Positions 1 through 7,083 of a stretch of DNA of 8,314 nt are shown here, piece by piece (the first letter of the stretch is position 1; every line of letters begins with the position of its first letter). Below the pieces are notes generated by a model. That model had not been told where the DNA came from, did no database searches, and saw nothing but the letters and a program-made list of their open reading frames with translations. Made by a program: the position numbers and the translations under genes. This stretch comes from an uncultured Mycoplasma sp. (GTDB taxonomy: Bacteria > Bacillota_I > Bacilli_A > Mycoplasmatales > Metamycoplasmataceae), in NCBI GenBank assembly GCA_947041065.1, contig CAMRCV010000014.1, forward strand, positions 1-8,314, written 5' to 3'.

Positions 1-393
1 TAATACAATGATTCCTCTATTTAATAAAAATACTTCATCCATTAAAAAAGCTGTTTTCATTCCGAATTCTCTATCTTTATAATCACTAACAGCTTTAATG
101 TTTTCAACATTGTGTGCACCACATCATTCTTTTAATGCAGTTGGTAAATCTAAAGAGATTGCTACAAAATCAAATTGAGGGTAATTTTGTGCAACCTTGT
201 TCATTTGAGTTGTTTGTAGATCACACACCCTTGTATTAATAGATGGAAAAATAGAAAATATAGTTGTGTTGGTTAATTCTTCAAAACTATATTCATTAAA
301 TTCTGTATCAACAGACTTAAATTTAACCACACTTCCCAAACTAACTTGTTCTCCAAGTAAATTTCTTTCTCGTTCTTTAAAAATTGTTTTCAT
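1..393 (-). CDS. tpx: Thiol peroxidase Tpx, 3' end cut by the window edge
   Basis: Atypical 2-Cys peroxiredoxin of the Tpx family, which reduces hydrogen and alkyl peroxides in the cytoplasm with electrons from thioredoxin. The 131 visible codons contain the peroxidatic site PSINTRVC (Thr54, Cys57) and a resolving Cys91 in EWCGAHN. The 34-residue spacing matches Cys61/Cys95 of the E. coli enzyme. Arg126 in NRGIIV fits the conserved active-site arginine. Trp90 is encoded by TGA, so the reading frame seems to stop near 124 under the standard code. The family is usually about 165 residues, so roughly 35 C-terminal residues lie outside the window. The ATG at 391-393 is preceded by AAGGCGG with good spacing. 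A promoter just upstream and the terminator of pgk beyond it make it a separate transcription unit. No thioredoxin or thioredoxin reductase of normal type is visible nearby. Confidence 0.93.
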
Positions 394-410
394 GATACCG
401 CCTTAAATTT

Positions 411-439
411 ATTATACATTTAACTAAAATAGTTGTTTA
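411..439 (-). promoter_or_regulatory. Predicted promoter of tpx
   Basis: On the minus strand a perfect TATAAT (411-416) stands 17 bases from a partial -35 box TAAACA (434-439, four of six consensus positions). The start site would be near 404, giving a leader of about 10 bases that just holds the AAGGCGG ribosome site. Its position directly after the pgk terminator supports it. Confidence 0.6.
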
Positions 440-449
440 ATATAAAACA

Positions 450-472
450 AAAAAAACCTTTGAGGTTTTTTT
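450..472 (-). terminator. Intrinsic terminator of pgk
   Basis: A 10-bp stem (450-459 with 463-472) closes a 3-base loop. It has a short CCT/AGG core and A/T flanks, so on the minus strand it is followed by a run of T. It lies 17 bases after the pgk stop. The symmetrical A and T tracts would also let it work for plus-strand transcription, but no plus-strand gene ends here. Confidence 0.8.
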
Positions 473-488
473 AGTGAATAATTAATTT

Positions 489-2636
489 TTATTTTTCGAT
501 TTGACGAACTATAGAAATTTTTCCTGTTTTATCATTTACAACAGCTGTTTTGTTAATTGGTAAATTATGAGGTGTTGTTTTTTTAATTTTTAAATCTTGG
601 TGAATTTTTTCATCAATTTTTTGTTCTGTTGGTTTTACATTAGGTCTAACTCTAATTGATTGTGTAGAATTTAAAACTGGTTTCAATGTTTGTGTAGATC
701 CAGTTTTAACTTTCAATGTTTGTGTAGAACCAGTTTTAACTTTCAATGTTTGTGTAGAACCTGGTTTGATTTTCAATGTTTGTGTTGAACTTGGTTTGAT
801 TTTCAATGTTTGTGTTGAACTTGGTTTGATTTTCAATGTTTGTGTAGAACTTGGTTTGATTTTCAATGTTTGTGTTGAACTTGGTGAATTTTCTACTACA
901 ACAGGTATTGTTGCTGTATTATCTTTTTTCAAAACAACTGGCACTGTTGCTGTATTATCTTTTTTCAAAACAACTGGCACTGTATGTGTTGAAGTTGAAG
1001 TTTTTTTATCAACTGGTTTAGCAGTAGGCATTGAAGGATTAATTGTTTCTGTTTTCTGTTTTTTATTTCAAAAACCAAAAAGCTTTTTCTTTTGCTCAAC
1101 AACTACAGGTTGGACCATCGGTGTTGGTGTAGTTATTTTTTGCTCACCTGTTTTTTGTTGATTATTAGTAACTGGTGTTGGTTCAGTTATTTTTTTCTCA
1201 GCTGTTTTTTGTTGATTATTAGTAACTGGTGTTGGTTCAGTTATTTTTTTCTCACCTGTTTTTTGTTGATTATTAGTAACTGGTGTTGGTGCAACTATTT
1301 TTTGCTCACCTGTTTTTTGTTGATTATTAGTAACTGGTGTTGGTGCAACTATTTTTTGCTCACCTGTTTTTTGTTGATTATTGAAAGATGTAGGTTCATC
1401 AATTTCAGGTTGTTTAATTGAACTAAAATCCGAAGAATTCTTTTTCATTTCTTGAATTGCATCAATACCTGGTAAAGCAGCTCCTTCTAAAAATTGTAAT
1501 GAAGCTCCTCCACCTGTAGAAATATGTGAAAATTGATTTTCAAGACCTAACTTTATAATAGCGGCAGCTGAATCTCCTCCACCTATAATTGAAAATACAC
1601 CTGGTTGACTAGCAATTATATTAGCAACAGATTCTGTTCCTTGTTTATAATTATCAAATTCAGCAACTCCCATAGGACCATTTCAAAGAACAGTTTTTGC
1701 TCCAGATAATATATTTCTAAATAACTTAATAGTTTTAGGACCAATATCAAGACCCATGTATCCATCTGGAATTTCTAAAGAATTATCTTTATTATATAAT
1801 GGTGAGCTATTTGCAAAATTCATTGAAACATTTGAATCAATAGGTAAAATAATTTTATCTGAATGTTTTTTTAGATACTCTGTCGCCAAAGGAATTTGCG
1901 CTTCTTCAAGCAATGAAGAACCTATAGCTAAACCTTGAGCAGCATAAAAAGTATATGCCATTCCTCCACCAATGATCAAATAATCAACTTTATCAATTAA
2001 GTTATTAATAACTTTAATTTTATCAGTGATTTTAGCACCACCAATAATTGCAACAAATGGTCTTTTGTTTCCATAGATAGCTTTAGCTAACATAGATAAT
2101 TCTTCTTGTACCAATAAACCAAGACATGATTCTTTAATATTTTTAGCAATTCCCACATTTGATGCATGAGCTCTATGAACAGTTCCAAAAGCGTCATTAA
2201 TAAAAACATCTCCTAAACTTGCTCAATATTTACCAAGTTCAGGTGAATTTTTTGATTCAGCAGAATTTTTTAAATCTTCAAATCTTGTATTTTCCAACAT
2301 TAAAACTTCTTTAGGCATCATATCTTTTATTGCGTTTTCTAAAAGCTTACCTCTTGTTTCAGGAATAAATGTTATTTTTTGTCTTAATTCTTTACCTAAT
2401 TCTTCAGAAACTATTTTTAAAGATTTTGTTTTTTTATCTTGCTCTGTTTTAACTCTACCTAAGTGTGAAAGCAAAATTACTTTTGCGCCAGCTTGTATTG
2501 CATAATTTATTGTTGGCAATGCCGCTAAAATACGTTTGTTTGAAGTAATAACTCCGTCCTTAATTGGAACATTAAAGTCTACTCTAATTAATACTTTTTT
2601 ACCTTTTAAATCTAAATCTTTTATTGTTTTTTTCAT
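489..2636 (-). CDS. pgk: Phosphoglycerate kinase with a long repetitive C-terminal tail
   Basis: Transfers phosphate from 1,3-bisphosphoglycerate to ADP, the first ATP-yielding step of glycolysis, in the cytoplasm. Residues 1-399 form a complete PGK: RVDFNVP (18-24), [38 protein letters not shown] (Trp318 from TGA) and the nucleotide-site GGGDSAAA near 352. The usual length is about 400, but this frame runs on to 715 residues. Residues 419-508 are five 18-residue repeats ([18 protein letters not shown] type). Then come a KKKLFGFWNKKQK motif (516-528, Trp523 from TGA), two 12-residue [12 protein letters not shown] repeats, eight 10-residue [10 protein letters not shown] repeats (586-665) and a Lys-rich end. 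The tail has no signal peptide, membrane segment or Cys and looks disordered and basic. The start at 2636 is preferred over an ATG at 2642, because the AAGAAAG ribosome site abuts the latter and lies 6 bases from the former. The role of the tail is unknown. Confidence 0.95.
642..881 (-). repeat. Tandem repeat C in pgk: eight 30-bp units
   Basis: Encodes residues 586-665: four [10 protein letters not shown] units, then [10 protein letters not shown] variants and a final diverged [11 protein letters not shown] 15-base core reading tttcaatgtttgtgt on the plus strand is unchanged in seven copies, and two neighbouring units are identical throughout. The unit length is a multiple of three, so gain or loss of copies keeps the frame. 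The encoded peptide is rich in Ser, Thr and Lys and has no acidic residue. Confidence 0.95.
909..980 (-). repeat. Tandem repeat B in pgk: two 36-bp units
   Basis: Two copies of a 12-residue [12 protein letters not shown] unit (protein residues 553-576), followed by a degenerate partial copy (IPVVVEN). The units keep the reading frame and join the FWNKK segment to the [10 protein letters not shown] array. Confidence 0.9.
1113..1382 (-). repeat. Tandem repeat A in pgk: five 54-bp units
   Basis: Encodes residues 419-508 as five 18-residue units of the form [18 protein letters not shown]. The two units at 1275-1382 are identical over all 54 bases; the others differ by a few substitutions (for example [16 protein letters not shown]). 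Near-identity at DNA level points to recent copying by slippage or recombination. The array begins about 20 residues after the end of the PGK fold. Confidence 0.95.
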
Positions 2637-2663
2637 AATCATCTTTCTTAATAATACTTATTG

Positions 2664-2687
2664 TGTGTTTGCAAAATAACAAACACA
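2664..2687 (-). promoter_or_regulatory. Hairpin in the pgk 5' leader
   Basis: A perfect 8-bp inverted repeat (TGTGTTTG at 2664-2671, CAAACACA at 2680-2687) surrounds an 8-base loop. It lies between the predicted pgk start site (near 2702) and the ribosome site, so it would form a stem near the 5' end of the mRNA. No T-run follows it, so it does not look like a terminator. A role in mRNA stability or protein binding is possible but unproven. Confidence 0.5.
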
Positions 2688-2708
2688 TTTTATATATTTA
2701 TGTTTATT

Positions 2709-2737
2709 ATTATATCAATAATTTTATTTTTTGTTAA
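2709..2737 (-). promoter_or_regulatory. Predicted pgk promoter
   Basis: On the minus strand an extended -10 element TGATATAAT (2709-2717) is 17 bases from TTAACA (2732-2737), which matches five of six -35 consensus bases. This is the strongest promoter match in the window. Transcription would begin near 2702, leaving a leader of about 65 bases. Confidence 0.75.
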
Positions 2738-2818
2738 TTTTTAATTTTTTCATTAAATTCAGTTACAAGTTAAATTATACCATTTAATTATTTTAAAGAT
2801 TTTAAAGAATATATTTAT

Positions 2819-2827
2819 TGATATAAT
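2819..2827 (+). promoter_or_regulatory. Predicted gpmI promoter (extended -10)
   Basis: TGATATAAT is a perfect extended -10 element, with a start site expected near 2834 and a leader of about 28 bases. No good -35 box stands at the expected distance. The 15 bases 2815-2829 are the exact reverse complement of 2707-2721, the core of the divergent pgk promoter. Confidence 0.65.
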
Positions 2828-2861
2828 AACAATAAATAAAAAAATAGGAGAATTTTAATAT

Positions 2862-4364
2862 ATGAAAAAACCAGTAGTATTAACAATAATAGACGGATTA
2901 GGAATCAGAAAGGAAGAACAAGGAAACGCATTTGCATTAGCAAAAACACCTACGTTCGATGATTTTTTTAAAAATTATCCTAACTCAATAATTCAAGCAT
3001 CAGGAGAATTTGTTGGTTTACCTTCAGACCAAATGGGGAATAGCGAAGTTGGTCACCTTAATATCGGTGCAGGTGAAATAGTTTATACAGGACTATCTTT
3101 AATCGGAAAAGAAATACAAGATGGAGAATATAAAATAAATAAAAAATTTATTGAAGCTTTTGATGACGCAATTAAAAATAATTCCACCTTGCACTTAATA
3201 GGATTACTTTCTGATGGTGGTGTTCACTCATTGGAAAATCATTTATTTTTATTAATTGATGCAGCTTATGAATATGGCGTTAAAAAAGTTAGTGTTCACG
3301 CTTTTGGAGATGGTAGAGATGTATCTCCTAGATGTATTTTGACATCATTGGAAAAATTAGAAAAACAACTTACAAAATATAATTATAAATTAAGTTCTAT
3401 TTCAGGAAGATTCTATTCAATGGATAGAGATCAAATGTTTGATAGAAACGATAAAGCTTATAGTGCTATTTTAGGGATATCAAAGAAAACTTTTAAATCT
3501 GGAATTCAATATGTTGAAGAACAATATTCTGAAGATATTAGCGATGAGTTTTTAATTCCCGCAATAAATGTTGATGGAGATTTTGTTAAAGATGGAGATT
3601 CTATTATTTTCTTTAATTTCAGACCTGATAGAGCAAGACAATTAGCTCACTTATTTATTGGTTCAAAACTTTACAAAGAAGTTCCTTCTAAAGTTGTTAA
3701 AATTAATAAATTTGTATCGATGATGAAGTATGAAGGAATTGATTCAATAATTGCTTATGCTGAAATGACTGTTAAAAATACAATCGGAAAAGTTTTATCT
3801 GAAAATGGTTTAACACAATTAAGATTAGCAGAAACACAAAAATATGCACACGTTACTTTTTTTATGGATGGTGGTCTAGATATTGTTTATCCTAAATCAG
3901 AAAGAATTATGATTGATTCTTTAAAAATTGATTCTTATGCTGATGCTCCACAAATGTCAGCTAAAGAAATTACAGATAAGTTATTAGAAGTAATGGATCA
4001 ATATGACGTAGTTATTATGAATTTTGCAAATCCAGATATGGTTGGACATACAGGTGATTTAAAAGCTGCAATTAAAGCGATTGAAATTTTAGATGAACAA
4101 ATGGGTAGAATCAAAACTAAAATTGAAATGACTGGTGGAATTCAATTCATTACAGCTGATCACGGAAATGCAGAAGTAACTGAAGATGAAGATGGTAATC
4201 CTGCTACAAAACACACTTCATCTCCTGTAATGTTAATAACAACAGATAAATCTCTAAAATTAAAAGATGGGAAATTAGCAAATATTGCTCCAACTATCTT
4301 AGATTATTTAAATATTGAAAAACCTGCTTCTATGAATGAAGAAAGTTTAATAATTAAAAAATAA
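2862..4364 (+). CDS. gpmI: 2,3-bisphosphoglycerate-independent phosphoglycerate mutase
   Basis: Interconverts 3- and 2-phosphoglycerate in glycolysis through a phosphoserine intermediate, using two manganese ions; an alkaline-phosphatase-superfamily enzyme. At 500 residues it is close to the usual 510. All expected metal ligands are visible: Asp11, catalytic Ser61 in MGNSEVGH, Asp392 and His396 in NPDMVGHTGD, Asp433-His434 in TADHGNAE, and His451 in KHTSSP. The substrate-binding stretches SDGGVHS (His122), FGDGRDVSPR (148-157) and FNFRPDRARQ (251-260) are intact. An unusual spot is TFFMDGGLD (332-340), followed by KIDSYADAPQMSA where bacilli usually have a KVATYDLKPEMSA-like sequence. AGGAG at 2846-2850 serves the ATG at 11 bases. 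It is divergent from pgk, the preceding step of the pathway, and ends before its own terminator. Confidence 0.97.
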   Translation: MKKPVVLTIIDGLGIRKEEQGNAFALAKTPTFDDFFKNYPNSIIQASGEFVGLPSDQMGNSEVGHLNIGAGEIVYTGLSLIGKEIQDGEYKINKKFIEAFDDAIKNNSTLHLIGLLSDGGVHSLENHLFLLIDAAYEYGVKKVSVHAFGDGRDVSPRCILTSLEKLEKQLTKYNYKLSSISGRFYSMDRDQMFDRNDKAYSAILGISKKTFKSGIQYVEEQYSEDISDEFLIPAINVDGDFVKDGDSIIFFNFRPDRARQLAHLFIGSKLYKEVPSKVVKINKFVSMMKYEGIDSIIAYAEMTVKNTIGKVLSENGLTQLRLAETQKYAHVTFFMDGGLDIVYPKSERIMIDSLKIDSYADAPQMSAKEITDKLLEVMDQYDVVIMNFANPDMVGHTGDLKAAIKAIEILDEQMGRIKTKIEMTGGIQFITADHGNAEVTEDEDGNPATKHTSSPVMLITTDKSLKLKDGKLANIAPTILDYLNIEKPASMNEESLIIKK

Positions 4365-4380
4365 TATTTTAATTATTAAA
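4346..4380. repeat. 14-bp AT-only inverted repeat across the gpmI stop codon
   Basis: TTTAATAATTAAAA (4346-4359) and its exact reverse complement (4367-4380) enclose a 7-base loop that contains the gpmI TAA at 4362-4364. It has no G or C and no T-run directly after it. It may stabilise the mRNA end or act as an auxiliary terminator, or it may be chance in AT-rich DNA. Confidence 0.6.
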
Positions 4381-4408
4381 CAAAATATTTTTATCTTGTG
4401 ATAAATCC

Positions 4409-4432
4409 AAACAGACACACTCATGTCTGTTT
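4409..4432 (+). terminator. Intrinsic terminator of gpmI
   Basis: A 9-bp stem (AAACAGACA at 4409-4417 with TGTCTGTTT at 4424-4432) has a 6-base loop and is followed by a T-rich tail (tttattttatt). It lies 44 bases after the gpmI stop and is the most GC-containing hairpin in the intergenic stretch. Confidence 0.8.
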
Positions 4433-4474
4433 TATTTTATTAAAATAATAATTGTTTTTGAGTCTTGTATTTTG

Positions 4475-4506
4475 AAAAAAAAAATTATATTTTTAATAAA
4501 TATAAT
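4475..4506 (-). terminator. Intrinsic terminator of the oxidoreductase/DUF2188 operon
   Basis: On the minus strand a 9-bp AT-only stem (4498-4506 with 4484-4492, 5-base loop) is followed at once by ten T (A-run 4475-4484 on the plus strand). It lies about 30 bases after the stop at 4538. The stem is weak, but the long T-run and position support termination. It converges with the gpmI terminator. Confidence 0.65.
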
Positions 4507-4537
4507 GTGTAATTTTAATAAATAATTTCAAATAGAA

Positions 4538-4921
4538 TTATTTTGATTTAAACTTAAGAGTTTCTTGGATTGAACCATCAACTTTTCTAATGATTACTGT
4601 TGATTCATTGTGACCAGCTAATTCCTTAACTATTTCAATAGCTTCTTCTTTAGTGTTAACTACTCTTGTTACTTTTAAAGAATTTTCTTTCTTAACTTCT
4701 CAACCGATTTTTTTACCTGTTTTATCTTTTCTAGCTGAAACATAGTAAATATTTCTTCCTAAAGTTTTAGTTGCTCCTGTTTTAATTTTAGTTGTGCTTG
4801 TTTCCGCTTTGATTGAACCTGTTTTAGTTTTAGAAGAAGATAATTTACTAACGTCTAACTCTAATGTTTTTTCTATTTCTGTTTCTTCTTTATACTTCTT
4901 TTTTTTGTTTCAAAATGCCAT
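4538..4921 (-). CDS. Small DUF2188-domain protein with FWNKK N-terminus
   Basis: A 127-residue protein. Residues 57-121 resemble the DUF2188 family: YYVSARKDKTGKKIGWEV, then a helix-like NTKEEAIEIVKELA (89-102), then VIIRKVDGSIQE (109-120). The molecular function of this family is not known. The first 55 residues are a charged, Lys/Ser/Thr-rich, probably disordered arm. It opens MAFWNKKKK and includes KIKTGATKTL (45-54), both echoed in the PGK tail. Trp4 and Trp74 are encoded by TGA. There is no signal peptide, membrane segment or Cys. AAGGAAA lies 6 bases before the ATG. The gene starts only 17 bases after the oxidoreductase stop, with no promoter between, so the two are probably one operon. 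The domain assignment is from memory of the family pattern. Confidence 0.85.
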
Positions 4922-4938
4922 GTTGTTTTCCTTTTATT

Positions 4939-6333
4939 TTAATTTAGTTTTTTTGTTTTTGTTTTTAGTTGTTTGTCTTTTAAGATAAACTCATAATAAT
5001 ATTCAAGAGCTGCATCTCTAATAAATTCAGCCTTGGTAAAGAAGGGGATGTTTAATCATGCCAACTTATGGAACTTAATGTTGTTTTGAGTTGCCATAAC
5101 AAATACATTAATTAATTCTGACAATTCATCTCCAATCATTAAAGCTCCTAATATTTCATGCTTATGATTTGTAAATACTTTAATCCTTCCCAATTCTCCT
5201 TTTGATTTAACTTTAAAATCATTTTTGAATTCGTATATAAATTCATTATAAGGCATTTGTGAATATTCTACTTGACTTTTATTCATTCCATAAAATGAAA
5301 TAGATGGATCTACATTCAGTGAAAAACCAAAATTATAGACATCCAACTTAGATGGTGTACCTATAAAATTTTGCGCAAGAGCAAAAGCTTGGTGGTGACC
5401 TTGGTTAGGATAAAAGTGTAACCCATTAACATCACCAATTGCATAAAAATTACTTTTATCTTTCATTCTAAAAGAAGAACTAATAATAAATGCTTCATTT
5501 TTATTTTTATATAATTCAAAAGGAGCTGCAACACTTGATGTATTTGGAGTCTTTTTAGTTGAAATAATTTTGTTTACCTCTATTGATGTTTCTAAAGAAT
5601 CAGCCACCATAGTTATTTTAATTTTAGAATCAGAAGTCATTTCATGATTTACAACTGTTGTTTCTAAACATCAAGACATTAAATTGTTTTTAAATTGTTT
5701 TTTCAAAGTTGCTTCAATTTCATCATCGAAATCATTAAATGGATTAACATTAGAATCAACAAAATAAACTTTAATACCAATTTTTGTTAAGGCTTGACCT
5801 AATTCCAAAGCCACTCAGTCAGATCCATAAATGGCAACAGTTTCCACAGAAGAATCTAAAGATGATATTTCAGAAGGATCAATGTACATGTCAGGTGTTA
5901 ATCCTGGCAGCGTTAATTCTTTATAATATGAACCTGTAGCAAAAATTAATTTTTTAAATTTAAAGCTCTCACCATTTATTTCAATAATGTTATTAGAAAT
6001 GATTTTCGGTTCCCCTTTTTTAAAATCTACTGTTGATCCTTCTAAAACACTTTTATTATAAGGTTCATTAGCTTCTGTTTTGGCAAGAGTCATTTCTGAA
6101 TTTAATAATGATAAAAACTTTTGAGTTTCAATCCCTTTATACTTATTTGCTAAAAAAGAGAATATTTTAACATCTAAACTTGACTTTATACCTGGTTCAA
6201 CTTCATCTATTAACAAAATTTTGGCATTATATCTCATCAATGTTTTGGCAAGAGTCATTCCGGTTTGTCCTGCACCAATAATAACCATGTTATACTCAAT
6301 TAGTTCAATGTCATTTTTTTGTTTTTTTCTCAT
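4939..6333 (-). CDS. Degenerate FAD-dependent pyridine nucleotide-disulfide oxidoreductase-like protein
   Basis: A 464-residue protein with the layout of the dihydrolipoamide dehydrogenase/glutathione reductase family. The FAD-binding VIIGAGQTGMTLAK (17-30) is intact, as are IFATGS (130-135) and the second flavin motif FYAIGDVNG (297-305). A C-terminal dimerisation-type domain runs from about 345 to 450. Several catalytic features are missing. The region after the first nucleotide site (48-60) has no CxxxxC pair, and the whole protein has one cysteine (Cys222). The NAD-site motif reads YGSDWVALELG (169-179), with Asp for the second glycine. The C-terminal His-Pro...Glu active-site motif is replaced by NIPFFTKAEF, which keeps only the Glu. 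It probably binds FAD but cannot do classic disulfide chemistry; substrate unknown. Trp173, 221 and 426 are TGA-coded. CGGAG precedes the ATG by about 10 bases. First gene of an operon with the DUF2188 protein. Confidence 0.85.
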
Positions 6334-6375
6334 GTGTTGAAGTCTCCGAAATATATATTAAATAAGTTTTATACT

Positions 6376-6384
6376 ATTATAACA
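6376..6384 (-). promoter_or_regulatory. Predicted promoter of the oxidoreductase operon (extended -10)
   Basis: The minus strand reads TGTTATAAT, a TGn extended -10 element with a perfect TATAAT (6376-6381). The -35 region at about 17 bases is only A/T-rich (AAAATT). Transcription would start near 6369, about 36 bases ahead of the ATG. Confidence 0.6.
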
Positions 6385-6420
6385 AAAAAAAAATGATAAA
6401 TTTTAGTAATATATATTTTG

Positions 6421-7083
6421 ATGTATAGATTTTTTGTAGAAAATAAAGAAAATAATTCTTTTGTATTAAGTAAAGAATTATTAAATCACCTAAAAGTGAT
6501 TAGAATAAGGGAAGAGAATATCATTTGTATATATGAAGAAAAGTTTTATATATGTAAACTTGAAAATGATTTAGCCATCATTATTGAGGAATTAAATGAG
6601 AATCACGAGTATGCCAAAGAAGTTATTTTGTGCTCTTCACTAATAAACATAAAAAGATTTGAATGAATGATTCAAAAAGCTGCAGAATTAGGAGCAACAA
6701 AAATTATTCCTATAATCACTCAAAATACAAACTACAAGTATAAAGATATTTCAAAAAGCAAGATGATAAGATGAAATGAAATTTCTAAAAATGCTTGTGA
6801 ACAATCTTTTAGAAATAAAATTATGAAAATAGATGAACCTATGAATTTTCAAGATGCTATCAAGATTGAATCTAAATACAAAATAATTGCCCATGAAAAA
6901 CATAATGAAACTAAAGTTTCTTCCTTAAATGATGACATAATAATCTTTGTCGGTCCTGAAGGTGGCTTTACCGAAAATGAGATTGAAATGGCGGAAAAAA
7001 ATGGTTTTAACACTGTTTCTTTAGGCAATAGAATATTAAGGTCTGAAACTTCCTCAATTTTTTTACTTTCAATAATAAAATAA
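6421..7083 (+). CDS. rsmE: 16S rRNA (uracil(1498)-N3)-methyltransferase RsmE
   Basis: SPOUT-class enzyme that uses S-adenosylmethionine to methylate N3 of U1498 (E. coli numbering) in 16S rRNA of the small subunit. At 220 residues it is slightly shorter than the usual 240-250. It shows the typical start MYRFFV, the N-terminal PUA-like part with LLNHLKVIRIRE (20-31), KAAELGATKIIPIIT (86-100), ISKNACEQSFR (121-131), and the SAM-binding knot motifs FVGPEGGFTENE (176-187) and LGNRILRSETS (201-211). Trp82 and Trp118 are TGA, so a standard-code reading splits it into pieces ending at 6666 and restarting at 6823. The ATG at 6421 is chosen from the family start; no Shine-Dalgarno sequence precedes it. 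A TATATA at 6410-6415 could give a leaderless mRNA. It is divergent from the oxidoreductase and lies 85 bases before rplM. Confidence 0.95.

Noticed and set aside
642..881. Regular 30-bp repeats that could be mistaken for a CRISPR array
   Set aside because: The units are directly adjacent with no spacers and encode an in-frame decapeptide continuous with pgk.
766..1161. Plus-strand open frame of 131 codons with a repeating [10 protein letters not shown] peptide
   Set aside because: It is the antisense reading of the pgk tail repeats. It has no ribosome site, and its repetition only mirrors the 30-bp units.
1092..1421. Plus-strand open frame with repeated hydrophobic Cys/Trp-rich segments resembling membrane spans
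   Set aside because: It is antisense to the five 54-bp units of the pgk tail. The apparent membrane segments come from the complement of Lys/Gln/Asn codons.
489..2642. pgk as four broken pieces, i.e. a pseudogene
   Set aside because: The breaks are TGA codons at conserved tryptophan positions. The pieces share one frame and join without gaps under code 4.
2774..2779. A second minus-strand TATAAT upstream of pgk
   Set aside because: It lacks a TGn extension and any reasonable -35 box. The element at 2709-2737 is much better and nearer the gene.
4794..4988. Plus-strand open frame of 64 codons rich in Phe and Leu
   Set aside because: It is antisense to the DUF2188 protein and the end of the oxidoreductase, with no ribosome site or promoter.
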